This document shows, in pieces, positions 1 to 8,930 of a DNA stretch of 64,000 nucleotides (its first letter is position 1; each line of letters starts with the position of its first letter). The notes beneath the pieces were generated by a model. It was not told the origin of the DNA. It did not search any database and was given only the letters and a program-made list of their open reading frames with translations. The stretch is taken from positions 997,001 to 1,061,000 of the forward strand of contig NZ_WTYP01000002.1 of the NCBI RefSeq assembly GCF_009828095.1. The letters run 5' to 3'. Source of the DNA: Pontixanthobacter luteolus (lineage in GTDB: Bacteria > Pseudomonadota > Alphaproteobacteria > Sphingomonadales > Sphingomonadaceae). The position numbers and the translations under genes were made by a program.

Positions 1-1
1 C

Positions 2-3000
2 TTCCTGCTGGGTGTCGATGGCGCAGAACATGCCAGATTGCGGCACATCCTGACTTCCGCTGTACTGCCGCGTGATGTCGAAATGATGCACAGGCTGGCG
101 GCTGAATTCACCGCCGCCTTGCTCGACAATCATGCTGGCAGAATCGATGTAATTCATGACCTGATCAAAAGGGTCCCTGCCGAAATATGTATCCGGTATT
201 TCGGTCTCGATTGTCAGGATGCTGACGCGCTGGCCGACTGGACGCTTGCCATCTCGGCGCTGCTGTTTGGTGATCCGTTCGGCGACCCGGAAGTGCGTGA
301 ACTCGCATTTCAGGCACGCGGAAAGCTGGCGGCCTATATCGACGATGCAATCGCGCGAACACGCAGGGATGTTCTGTCTCCTGAATGCACTGTTCAACAG
401 GCTGACACTCTGGTCCATCGCTTGCTCATTCTGCAGCGCGACGGGGCAGAAATAAGCGACAAGGATATTGCTGCGATACTTTTGGGTATGGCCTCTGGTT
501 TTATCCCGACGAACTCGATCGCCGCTAGCAACATGCTGACCGAAATACTGGACCGCCCCTCAGCGAAGGCAGCCGCCGAAAAGGCCGCCAAAGAACGCGA
601 CCACGATACGCTGCGCAGGATTTTGCTGGAGGCGGGCAGACTTAATCCGACGCTTTATCCGGGACAGTTTCGCATATGTCCTGACGGGGCGACCCTGCAG
701 GTTAATGGCCGGCCGCAGCAGATACCGCCGCAATCAACGCTGATTGTCGCCACTGGTTCGGCAATGCGTGACAAACGGGTCTGGGATAATCCCGATGATT
801 TCCGGATCGATCGTAAGGAAGCAGATGGCCGCTGGCAGGAGCCGGACTTGCTGTTCGGGCTGGGGCCGCACACCTGCATCGGCAAGGAAATGGCAATCGG
901 CCAGATTTCGGGTGTTTTTGCAGAACTGTTCGCGCGCGATGGATTGAAGCCCGCGCCCGGGAAATCCGGCAAGCTGGAATATCTTGGCCTGTTCCCGCGT
1001 CACCTGACTCTCGAATACGACACGCCGTCATCGCAGCAATCGATGTACCTGATAATCGCGCCGGTCACCGATGGCAGTTCTTGCGAGGATATTGAGGCGG
1101 AGATTGCAGCATGGGGGCACCCCGCCATTCCCGAAATCCGTGATGATCTGGATGGAAGCAATATTGTCCATTTCGCCTCCATCGCGCCAATCGAGTCCGA
1201 ACGAGGGCTGGATATCATCTTCGAGATGAATTGCGATGGATCGAAGGAAAGTTCGATCAAGGCACTGTGCCATGCGATCGGGCCGCGCCTGGATAGGCTG
1301 TTGATACATACCGCGCGCCATGAGGCTGTATCGCTCGAATCGTATCTGCTTGCCCACGTTGTGGAGCTTCACGGGAAGCCGTGGGGCCCGACAGGCCTGA
1401 ATTACAACGGCCTCGCCGAGTTTCCTGTTTCGAAGGTCGAAAGCGAGCGGAAATTCGCTGAGTTCATGGGCCGCGTCATGCGCGATTTTGTCGCAACCGA
1501 ATCCGCCAGGGGCAGCAACCCGATGCTGGCACTCGGCCATATGCGGCGCATCTTGCGGCAGGATCCGGTCATGAAGACACGTGCCACGCCGGTGCAATTG
1601 GACCTGATGAAAGAGGCGGAACGGGAGCGCTTCGACGCTTATCATCTTTCGACGCGGTCCATGCGGCTGGCGCTGTCTACATTCAAAGATCCAGGCAGCC
1701 ATTTCAAGGCGGCCATGAACTTCCTCAAGTCGCGCGATGGCCTGCTGGTCCTGATTCCGTTTTTCGTGACGCTTTTAGCAATGACGGTTCTGGCGGTTGA
1801 AGTTCTGGGCGGTTGGAATTTCAGTAATCTGCTCTTCGCCGTGTTCTCGGGCCTGACCACGACTGTTCTCATTTTCGGTGTTGTTGGCGGGATTTTCCTC
1901 GCGATGGTCCGGCGTCAGGAGAAGAAGGAAAAGCGGTTCGAAAAGCGGGCTTCGCTGGACAAAATGCGCGATATTCTCGCTGCAGAAGATCTGCCCGGCT
2001 ATGCGCAGAACCACGTCTTCGCATCGGCAATGTTGAAGCCGGGCCTGTTCCGCACGTTCCTGCATGCCTTTGGCCTGTGGGCAGCGAAAATGTCGATCGT
2101 CCATCGGTTCAGGCCGGGCATGATCAACGGGATGGGGACGATACATTACGCCCGCTGGTACAAGATACCGGGCACACGGCGAGCCGTGTTCTATTCCAAT
2201 TTCGATGGCAGCTGGGAAAGCTATCTCGAAGACTTCATCTCGCGGGTGTCATGGGGCCAGTCCGCCGCGTGGAGCAATTGGGAAGGCTTTCCCGAAACCC
2301 GCTATCTTTTCATGAAGGGCGCGCAGGATTCTGACCAGTTCAAGAACTACACGCGGACGGTGATGCGCGTTTCGCCTTTCTGGTATTCGCGTTTCCCCGA
2401 ATTGTCTTCCGAGCAGATCCGGCAGAACGGACTGATCCATATCGGGGCAGGCCTGGCGCGCACTTCTACCGAAGCGGACGAATGGCTGCGCTGCTTCGGT
2501 TCGCGCCCGCGGCATGCCAATCTCGTCGAACAGGATGAAGTACAGGCGCTGGTCCTCAGGGGAATGAAGCGGCTGCCCTATTCCACATGTCTGGCGATCA
2601 CACTGCCGCCCGCAGGGCCGAAGCTGGGCGAATGGCTTTGCTGGATCCGCGGGAAGCCGATGCAGATCGATGGATTGCTGGGTCAAAGCGAGCAAGCGCA
2701 GATCAACGCGCTGATCGAGGAAGGCGTTATTGGCCGTGTGCCGCGACCCGATGGTCACGCGGCAGAATACAGTCTGGCTCATGCGCTCACCATAACCTTT
2801 GGAGACCGCCCGCTTCTCGGCATCAGAAAGGGGATGAGCGATCCCGCCGGATTGGCAATGGGGCACGCGGCGTTTCTCGGTATCTCAGCGGCTGGCATGA
2901 AGAAGTTCACCGCCGATGGCGCGGCTCCTGACGCGGTTGAAGAGGGGATGCCGTTCGCGTTTCGAATGGGAATGGGCGGCCGCGGCCAGATTCTGGGGGA

Positions 3001-4258
3001 TCCAGAGCCTGGTGATCGCCAGTGGTACTGGGACGACAATGTCGACAGCGACAACCCGGCCGAGGCGGTCCTGATGCTATACGCCTCCGATCAGGCATCG
3101 CTTGATAGGATGACGACAATTCATCGTGCATTGCTCGGCAATCATGGCGGCTCGGTTCAGACCCAGATCGACTGTGCACCCGCATGGGACGATACAGAGC
3201 GGGTCGATTTCGAGCACTTTGGTTTCCGTGACGGCATCTCGCAGCCCATAATGCGCGCCACTGGCAAATCCATCAAGGATGTGCCCGAACGCGATATCGT
3301 TGAACCGGGCGAATTCATCATCGGGTACAAGAACAATTCCGGCTATTTTCCGATGTCGCCGAAACTGCCCCCGGAAGCCGATGTTTCCTGCGCCTTGCCG
3401 GTCACGATTGGCGGCAATCTGTCCCGCTTCCCGGACTTTGGCGGAGACAGCCTCGCAAATGCGGAGCGCGATCTTGGGCGGAACGGCACATTTATCGTGC
3501 TGCGCGAACTTAAGCAGGATGTTGAAGGGTTCGACGCCTTTGCCGAGGAAGCGGCGAAGAAGCTCAACACCGGCGGTTTCGCGGATTTGTACAAGGTGAT
3601 CGGGCAGCGCCCCGATGCGGAATGGGTAAAGGCCAAGATGATGGGGCGCTGGCGCGACGGGCGTCCGTTGATCGGCAATCCGGTCAATAATAACCCGCAG
3701 GCATCCGCCGACCCTGCCGAACGGGAAAATGATTTCACCTTCGGGACCGACGATCCGCAAGGCCTGGCCTGTCCGTTTGCTTCCCATATCCGGCGGACGA
3801 ACCCACGCGACAGCAAGCACCCGGGTGATCCGAACGAGCAAGCCATTTCCAATCGCCACCGGCTGCTGCGGAGGGGCCGGCCCTATGTTCGTAAGGACAC
3901 CGGGGAAAAAGGCCTGCTATTTGCCTGCATCGGAACCGATATCGAGCGGCAGTTCGAATTTGTGCAGCAGTTCTGGGCCAATGCCCCTGCATTTCACGGC
4001 CTCGACAATGAACCCGACCCGGTGATCGGTGCAAATTCGCCTGACACGAAAACCGGTGAACCGCGGACAAGGCATTTTTCCATTCCCACGCCGGTCGGGC
4101 CGGTCAGGCTTGAGGGGATGCAAAGCTTTGTCGAGCCGAAGGGCGGGGGGTATTTTTTCATGCCCAGCCGGTCGGCCCTCGGTTGGCTTTGCGAGACAGC
4201 GCTCCATGCGTCCCCGGACAAGCTCGCGGTGGCAACGGAGAGCACTCACCATGACTGA
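2..4258 (+). CDS. Cytochrome P450 / DyP-type peroxidase fusion protein, membrane-anchored (5' end cut by window)
   Basis: The frame is open to the left edge, and the residues before the first in-frame start (TTG at 38) already look like P450 helix C, so the gene starts outside the window. Residues below count from that TTG. The P450 part (about 1-328) has an ExxR motif (E198-R201) and the heme-ligand loop FGLGPHTCIG with C280. A linker domain with a ferredoxin-like look follows, then two membrane helices (about 569-590 and 598-622) and a basic stretch. The C-terminal half is a DyP peroxidase: GFRDG with D1065, a distal Arg in the segment FIVLRELKQDV, and proximal H1250 in FASHIRRTNPRD. Both heme domains therefore look intact. 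The I-helix sequence GMASGFIPTN has Ile-Pro where most P450s have an acid-threonine pair. The stop overlaps the next gene by 8 bases, so the genes are translationally linked. The family calls are firm; the substrate is unknown. Confidence 0.85.
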   Translation, partial: FLLGVDGAEHARLRHILTSAVLPRDVEMMHRLAAEFTAALLDNHAGRIDVIHDLIKRVPAEICIRYFGLDCQDADALADWTLAISALLFGDPFGDPEVRELAFQARGKLAAYIDDAIARTRRDVLSPECTVQQADTLVHRLLILQRDGAEISDKDIAAILLGMASGFIPTNSIAASNMLTEILDRPSAKAAAEKAAKERDHDTLRRILLEAGRLNPTLYPGQFRICPDGATLQVNGRPQQIPPQSTLIVATGSAMRDKRVWDNPDDFRIDRKEADGRWQEPDLLFGLGPHTCIGKEMAIGQISGVFAELFARDGLKPAPGKSGKLEYLGLFPRHLTLEYDTPSSQQSMYLIIAPVTDGSSCEDIEAEIAAWGHPAIPEIRDDLDGSNIVHFASIAPIESERGLDIIFEMNCDGSKESSIKALCHAIGPRLDRLLIHTARHEAVSLESYLLAHVVELHGKPWGPTGLNYNGLAEFPVSKVESERKFAEFMGRVMRDFVATESARGSNPMLALGHMRRILRQDPVMKTRATPVQLDLMKEAERERFDAYHLSTRSMRLALSTFKDPGSHFKAAMNFLKSRDGLLVLIPFFVTLLAMTVLAVEVLGGWNFSNLLFAVFSGLTTTVLIFGVVGGIFLAMVRRQEKKEKRFEKRASLDKMRDILAAEDLPGYAQNHVFASAMLKPGLFRTFLHAFGLWAAKMSIVHRFRPGMINGMGTIHYARWYKIPGTRRAVFYSNFDGSWESYLEDFISRVSWGQSAAWSNWEGFPETRYLFMKGAQDSDQFKNYTRTVMRVSPFWYSRFPELSSEQIRQNGLIHIGAGLARTSTEADEWLRCFGSRPRHANLVEQDEVQALVLRGMKRLPYSTCLAITLPPAGPKLGEWLCWIRGKPMQIDGLLGQSEQAQINALIEEGVIGRVPRPDGHAAEYSLAHALTITFGDRPLLGIRKGMSDPAGLAMGHAAFLGISAAGMKKFTADGAAPDAVEEGMPFAFRMGMGGRGQILGDPEPGDRQWYWDDNVDSDNPAEAVLMLYASDQASLDRMTTIHRALLGNHGGSVQTQIDCAPAWDDTERVDFEHFGFRDGISQPIMRATGKSIKDVPERDIVEPGEFIIGYKNNSGYFPMSPKLPPEADVSCALPVTIGGNLSRFPDFGGDSLANAERDLGRNGTFIVLRELKQDVEGFDAFAEEAAKKLNTGGFADLYKVIGQRPDAEWVKAKMMGRWRDGRPLIGNPVNNNPQASADPAERENDFTFGTDDPQGLACPFASHIRRTNPRDSKHPGDPNEQAISNRHRLLRRGRPYVRKDTGEKGLLFACIGTDIERQFEFVQQFWANAPAFHGLDNEPDPVIGANSPDTKTGEPRTRHFSIPTPVGPVRLEGMQSFVEPKGGGYFFMPSRSALGWLCETALHASPDKLAVATESTHHD

Positions 4259-4925
4259 CAAGCGAGAGGTGGAAAAGATGCGCGATTTGGTGCCCGCCTA
4301 TGTCAACGGAACGCTGTCTGATGATGACAAGGCAGCTTTTGAAGCAGCCTTGCATACGTCGCCAGATCTTCGAAAGCTGGTGGACGAAGAAACTGATATT
4401 CAGGCGAGGGTGGCGGCCGGAGTACAGTCCGGGGTCGACAGCCGCGATGACCGCAGCGTTCCGCACATTCAGTCACTGATAAAGCCCGAGCGAATGCCTG
4501 CCGGCAGTACAGGCAATGCAAGGTTGGCCAGCGCGCTTGCATTCCTCAACCCGGCGAACTGGAAGCCCGCGCTCATGCTTGCTCTGGCTGCTGCGGCGGT
4601 CGGACAAGCCGTTATTATCGGTGGCCAGTCTAGCGCTATCGACAAGCGAGACGTCCAGATAGCGCAGCTGGAGAATGACAATTATGAACTCGCCTCGGGC
4701 GGTTCTGCCATTCCCGACAACGCGCCAATTCTGATTGAACTGGTGGAAGATGCGCCCTGGAGCGAGGTTGCACAACTGTTCGCGAATGAAGGTTTGATTA
4801 TAGCGCGCGGCACAGCGCAAGGCGTACTTTTGTTACGTCCTACGGACCAAAGAGCGGACATCGATATGCTGGTTGAGAAACTGGAGCGGTCCGACCTGAC
4901 CGCCAGCGTTTCGAAAGCGGAGTAG
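4251..4925 (+). CDS. Anti-sigma-factor-like single-pass membrane protein without zinc ligands
   Basis: A 224-residue protein. The N-terminus (about 5-50, LVPAYVNGTLSDDD and following) has the look of the anti-sigma domain of RsiW/ChrR-type proteins: a short helical domain that counts down a polypeptide and ends in an acidic helix. The protein has no cysteine, so the HxxxCxxC zinc site is absent. One membrane helix lies at about 105-125, followed by a coiled stretch and a C-terminal alpha/beta domain (about 150-224). The ATG at 4251 was chosen over longer frames because it overlaps the stop of the P450/DyP gene by 8 bases and the sequence before it is only a shadow of that gene. No sigma factor is visible downstream; one could lie upstream of the window. 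The role as an anti-sigma or scaffold protein is inference. Confidence 0.6.
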   Translation: MTDKREVEKMRDLVPAYVNGTLSDDDKAAFEAALHTSPDLRKLVDEETDIQARVAAGVQSGVDSRDDRSVPHIQSLIKPERMPAGSTGNARLASALAFLNPANWKPALMLALAAAAVGQAVIIGGQSSAIDKRDVQIAQLENDNYELASGGSAIPDNAPILIELVEDAPWSEVAQLFANEGLIIARGTAQGVLLLRPTDQRADIDMLVEKLERSDLTASVSKAE

Positions 4926-4930
4926 CCGCC

Positions 4931-6559
4931 ATGCGCGTTAGGATAGCATTTCTGGCCGCATGTGCTGCGGGCCTTTTCCTTGCATCAGGCTTCCATGCGG
5001 CAGGACAGCCGCCCAACCAGGCCAAGATCAAGGCCCCAGCCGAAGTCGAGCGTCCTGTCAGGCGCTTTGTAGAGCCATTGGTGGAGAAACCATCTGCGCA
5101 GAAAGCACCCGACTCTGTCGACAAAACCCAGACGACTGCTCCGCTGATTGACGCCGATGCCAGCGCTGGGGAGGCGGTGCAGGAAGCACGCGACGCTGAT
5201 GGATCGTCCCCCGGTATGATCACGATGCAAAATCCTGTTTTGCCTCCGAAAAGGCCGGCGATCGCTGCCCCTTCACCGGCACCTAAAGAAAATCCGCTGA
5301 CAATGCGGAACGCAGATCTGCCGATCTATCAGCATCACGAATTGCTTCTGTTTGGGCCGGGGTCGGAACGGGCCGCGGAAAGGCTGGCTGAGGCAAACGG
5401 ATTTGACGTGATTTCAGTCACCCGCATCGATCTTCTCGGCCTCTCGCTTGCGCATGTGCGATTGGGGGGCGGGGATACCGTTGCCCGAGCTTTGGAGCGT
5501 ATGGCCAAGAACAAGGGAGCAGCCTGGGCGCAGCCCAACTACATTTATCAATTGCTGGGAAATTCGCGTGAACAAGGGTTGGCGATGCATGGGCTGAACA
5601 GTCCGGGCAGGTATTTGGGCCGCGATTTGCCGCCCGCAAATGGCGTGACGATCGCGATGATCGACAGTCCGGTTGATGTCGCCCATCCGGATTTGGCGAA
5701 CGCAAACATCATCCAGAAAGGTGCATTGGCGACCGGGGCACCTTCACCGCATGGGACGGCAATTGCAGAGTTGCTGGTTGGCAGCGGCGCGTTTCCTGGC
5801 GCTGCGAAGGGCGCAAAGCTGGTAAGTGTTCCGGCTTTCATTTCCGCCGCACACGCAGACATGCAGTCTCCGGCGATTTCGACCACCGCAGCGCTTGTTG
5901 CCGCTTTTGCCTCTGCTGCGGATGCAAATCCTGATGTCATGAACCTCTCGTTCGGTACTCAGGCGAGCGACGATGAAGCCATTCGGCGAATGATCGGGCG
6001 GTTGCAGGCACAAGGGGTCTGCATCGCTGCCGCGGCCGGGAATGGAGGCAAGCAGGGTGCAGTGATGTTCCCGGCAAATCTGGAATCGACCATTGCCGTT
6101 GCCGCTGTCGATGCGGCGGGCGCGGCGTATCAGCACGGTTCGCGCGGGCGTGAAATCGACGTTTCGGCCTGGGGCGTCGATATCAGCGCGGCTGTGCCCG
6201 GGGGCAGACGTCTAGTCAGCGGCACATCGTTCGCAGCGCCGCTGGTGGCTGGCGCAATGGCTCGCATGTCGGTCTGTGCCGAGTCGAGGCACCCCGCTGC
6301 AGTGCGTATCGCCATGTCCAGAGATGCTATCGATCTGGGTGAAGACGGACCGGACGAAATCTTTGGCGCGGGCATGCTCCGATTTGGAGAGGCGAGCCTG
6401 GCTTCAGCGCAGATCCCTGTGGCAGGGCAGCCAAACGGCACAAACGAGGGAGCAGACCAGGCAATCAGCGTGCCAACGCTGTTGCTTGCGCTTGGCTTGG
6501 CAGGCGGCCTTGGAGTGCTGTTTTTCTTCCTTCTCCGGCGCAGGCGAAGGAACAACTAA
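4931..6559 (+). CDS. Subtilisin-like serine peptidase (S8), secreted and C-terminally membrane-anchored
   Basis: A 542-residue protein. A signal peptide covers about 1-25, then a Pro-rich low-complexity linker (26-125), a pro-domain-like region (about 130-205) and the S8 catalytic domain. The catalytic triad is visible: D245 in AMIDSPVDVAHPDL, H274 in SPHGTA, S433 in SGTSFAAP, with the oxyanion Asn N371 in AAAAGNGG. A hydrophobic helix at about 515-535 followed by five arginines forms a C-terminal anchor, so the protease should face the periplasm while tethered to the inner membrane. It starts 5 bases after the anti-sigma-like gene, which suggests one operon. It may process a periplasmic domain of its neighbours, but that is inference. 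Confidence 0.9.
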   Translation: MRVRIAFLAACAAGLFLASGFHAAGQPPNQAKIKAPAEVERPVRRFVEPLVEKPSAQKAPDSVDKTQTTAPLIDADASAGEAVQEARDADGSSPGMITMQNPVLPPKRPAIAAPSPAPKENPLTMRNADLPIYQHHELLLFGPGSERAAERLAEANGFDVISVTRIDLLGLSLAHVRLGGGDTVARALERMAKNKGAAWAQPNYIYQLLGNSREQGLAMHGLNSPGRYLGRDLPPANGVTIAMIDSPVDVAHPDLANANIIQKGALATGAPSPHGTAIAELLVGSGAFPGAAKGAKLVSVPAFISAAHADMQSPAISTTAALVAAFASAADANPDVMNLSFGTQASDDEAIRRMIGRLQAQGVCIAAAAGNGGKQGAVMFPANLESTIAVAAVDAAGAAYQHGSRGREIDVSAWGVDISAAVPGGRRLVSGTSFAAPLVAGAMARMSVCAESRHPAAVRIAMSRDAIDLGEDGPDEIFGAGMLRFGEASLASAQIPVAGQPNGTNEGADQAISVPTLLLALGLAGGLGVLFFFLLRRRRRNN

Positions 6560-6560
6560 A

Positions 6561-6602
6561 CAGCGGCCATTGGCCATTTGGCCGGCGTCGTAATGGCCGT
6601 TG
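6561..6602 (+). terminator. Inverted repeat after the S8 peptidase gene (possible transcript-end structure)
   Basis: Arms CAGCGGCCATT (6561-6571) and AATGGCCGTTG (6592-6602) pair at 10 of 11 positions, the exception being a G-T wobble. The 20-base loop can itself form a small GGCC-ATTT-GGCC hairpin. The repeat begins one base after the stop codon. No T-run follows, so it is not a classical intrinsic terminator; it may stabilise the 3' end. Confidence 0.35.
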
Positions 6603-6742
6603 GAATACGTTGACGTGTGAGAACAGCGCACTCTGACGTTGATGAATAGTGCGACGTCTGTTTTCGGCCTGGACGATGGGATCGACAGCGACTGGTGCCG
6701 CCTCGATTCTCCGTATATTTTGGAAGGTCACTCAGGACTGTT

Positions 6743-6829
6743 TGGTGCGGTCGAGAAGACTCGAACTTCCACGGCCTTTCGGCCACAACGACCTCAACGT
6801 TGCGCGTCTACCAGTTCCGCCACGACCGC
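6743..6829 (-). tRNA. tRNA-Leu (anticodon GAG)
   Basis: On the minus strand the acceptor arms GCGGTCG and CGACCGC pair fully and are followed by A and an encoded CCA. The anticodon arm CAACG-TTGAGGT-CGTTG gives anticodon GAG. A long variable arm and GTTCGAGTC in the T arm fit a leucine tRNA, 87 bases with CCA. It stands alone between the S8 peptidase gene and the zinc-ribbon gene. No integrase or duplicated tRNA end is seen near it. Confidence 0.95.
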
Positions 6830-6973
6830 ACACAGTCAAAGGGGCGAAACTAACGCCCCCGCAGGGTAGGAGCGGCCCACTAGCAAAGCCCCTCAGGACG
6901 CGCAAGCACGGTTTGCACACTAACGAAATTAGTCATGGTCTGAAGCTGGAGCGGCAATCCGCATTTTGCCCGA

Positions 6974-8020
6974 TCAGCTAGGTTTCCAGCCGATTTCCGC
7001 GAATTTTGCGGCCTTCGGGATATCCGTCACCGCTTCATTGATCGTCATGCTTTCGCCGGGGGCGAGGGTGCTTTGCGGGGGAACGACTTCCCAACTGTAG
7101 ACAATCCTGTCTCTTGCATCGCGCATGACAATAAGAATCGACGGCACGCGCCGTGTTTCTCGCCCGGTATTTGTGACTGTCCCGCTCGCGCCGAAAAATT
7201 CGGAGCCATTTGGCAACGCGCGGCGATCCTGCTGGTCTGCGGGAAAGTCGAGCACCAGGTCGGTTTGCTCCATCGCAAAGGTCGGACGGCTCACGGGTAC
7301 CCAGTCAGGCAGCCCGTAATAGCTGACAGCGGCGACGGTCCCGAAGGCAAGCACTGCAAACATTAGGCCGGCCGCGGTCCAAACCTTCAGGGGGTTCCGG
7401 CGCGAACGGAAGGGCGGCTCGTAATCGAACTGCGACCCTTCATCGTAATAGAACGTTTCCGGTTCGCGATCGGTGTCGGTTTCGACAACGGTTGGCGGCG
7501 GAGGCGTTTCGTCTTCGATCTCATCGTTGACCGGATCTTCGGTAACGGGTTCGTGAACCACAGGCGCAGCATCTCGGTGCGAATCTGTTGCTGCCGGGGC
7601 CGTATCAGCGCTGGCGCTCGGCTGGGTGGGCGCTTCCGCTTCGGACGGCTCGCTCAACCGCGCATTGGCGCGTTCGGTGTCTGACGGGGCGGGTGCCGGT
7701 GCCGGAGTGACAGGAGCCGAGGAAGCGGGCGACGATTGTTCAGGCGAGGTCTTTTCGGGCGCCATTGCCGTGCGCGCTGAAGCCGACCGTTCTGCTGGCG
7801 GGGCGACATGGGTCCCGTCAAATCCGGGCTTCGGTGCAGGTTTGTCGTTATCCCCGGCAGTGGCGGCCACATTCTTGCCCGAAGGGGGTGTCTCGATCTC
7901 CGGGCCATCCTGATGCCAGCTGTGCCGACATTTCGCGCAGCGCACGGTGCGACCGTCCACACCGATTGCGCTGTCGGGGACGACATAACGCGTCGAGCAG
8001 GCTGGGCAGGCAATAATCAT
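6974..8020 (-). CDS. Zinc-ribbon (MJ0042-type) membrane protein with C-terminal DUF3426-like domain
   Basis: A 348-residue protein. The first 35 residues form a zinc ribbon with C5-x2-C8 and C28-x2-C31. A long acidic, Pro/Ala-rich disordered region (about 40-205) follows, then one membrane helix (about 215-237) and a C-terminal beta-rich domain ending in IGWKPS, typical of DUF3426 proteins. It is divergent from ftsE, an arrangement I associate with this order. Function is unknown; a role near the divisome is suggested only by the neighbour. Confidence 0.8.
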   Translation of the reverse strand: MIIACPACSTRYVVPDSAIGVDGRTVRCAKCRHSWHQDGPEIETPPSGKNVAATAGDNDKPAPKPGFDGTHVAPPAERSASARTAMAPEKTSPEQSSPASSAPVTPAPAPAPSDTERANARLSEPSEAEAPTQPSASADTAPAATDSHRDAAPVVHEPVTEDPVNDEIEDETPPPPTVVETDTDREPETFYYDEGSQFDYEPPFRSRRNPLKVWTAAGLMFAVLAFGTVAAVSYYGLPDWVPVSRPTFAMEQTDLVLDFPADQQDRRALPNGSEFFGASGTVTNTGRETRRVPSILIVMRDARDRIVYSWEVVPPQSTLAPGESMTINEAVTDIPKAAKFAEIGWKPS

Positions 8021-8174
8021 TATTCAATCGTCTTACGACTGTGTAGGATTGGCAACAAGTGGCGACCGACTGTGGGCAGGTCCAGCTGTGCCTTTTTTCC
8101 ACATCGAAGGGCGGCTATAGGCCCGTCACGATGCAAATTTTCCCGATTAACCCTGCGCAGAAAAGAGCTGAGAC

Positions 8175-8930
8175 ATGAGTTCGAGCGAAGGCGAGGGCAT
8201 AACTTTCGATAATGTCGGGCTGCGTTACGGCACTGAAAAGGAAGTCCTCAGTGATCTTTCCTTCACTTTGCATCCGGGCAGCTTCTACTTTCTGACCGGC
8301 GCGAGCGGGGCGGGGAAGACATCGCTGCTAAAGCTCCTTTACCTCGCACAGCGGCCTTCGCGCGGTGCAATCCGGATGTTCGGCACCGACGTGATTACGC
8401 TGCCGCGCAAGCGCTTGCCATCATACCGGCGCCGGTTGGGGGTCGTGTTTCAGGATTTCCGCCTGGTCCAGCACCTGTCGGCATTTGACAACGTGGCGCT
8501 CCCGCTTCGGGTTTCGGGGGTCCGTGAAAACGACTTGCGCAAGCCGGTTTCGGATATGCTCGAGTGGGTTGGATTGTCGCACCGGATGGATGCGCAGCCA
8601 GCGACCCTGTCTGGCGGGGAGCAGCAACGCGTCGCGATTGCCCGCGCGGTTATCGGACGTCCGGAATTGCTGGTCGCTGACGAGCCGACCGGCAACGTTG
8701 ACCCGGATATGGCACTGAAGCTGCTGCGCCTGTTCGAGGCATTGAACAGGTTGGGCACCACCGTGGTTGTCGCGACTCACGATGTGCATTTGCTGAAGAA
8801 AGTGCCGTCATCGCTGATCATGCGGCTGGACAAGGGACGTCTTTCGGACCCAACCGGTGCCTTGCGCTATCCGCCGAGGCAGAATTCGCACAGCACCGCC
8901 GCTGGAGAACAGAAAGGTGGCTTTGAATGA
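8175..8930 (+). CDS. ftsE: Cell division ATP-binding protein FtsE
   Basis: A 251-residue ABC ATPase. Walker A is GASGAGKTS (about 42-50), the signature is [14 protein letters not shown], Walker B is [13 protein letters not shown], and a switch His lies in VVATHDVH. Size and order with FtsX mark it as FtsE, which with FtsX controls periplasmic amidases during septal peptidoglycan splitting. The C-terminus is somewhat long and polar. Its stop overlaps the ftsX start by 4 bases (ATGA), so the two are co-translated. Confidence 0.93.
   Translation: MSSSEGEGITFDNVGLRYGTEKEVLSDLSFTLHPGSFYFLTGASGAGKTSLLKLLYLAQRPSRGAIRMFGTDVITLPRKRLPSYRRRLGVVFQDFRLVQHLSAFDNVALPLRVSGVRENDLRKPVSDMLEWVGLSHRMDAQPATLSGGEQQRVAIARAVIGRPELLVADEPTGNVDPDMALKLLRLFEALNRLGTTVVVATHDVHLLKKVPSSLIMRLDKGRLSDPTGALRYPPRQNSHSTAAGEQKGGFE

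Noticed and set aside
6743-6829. tRNA-Leu as an integration site of a mobile element
   Set aside because: No integrase, no repeated tRNA end and no change in gene style on either side.
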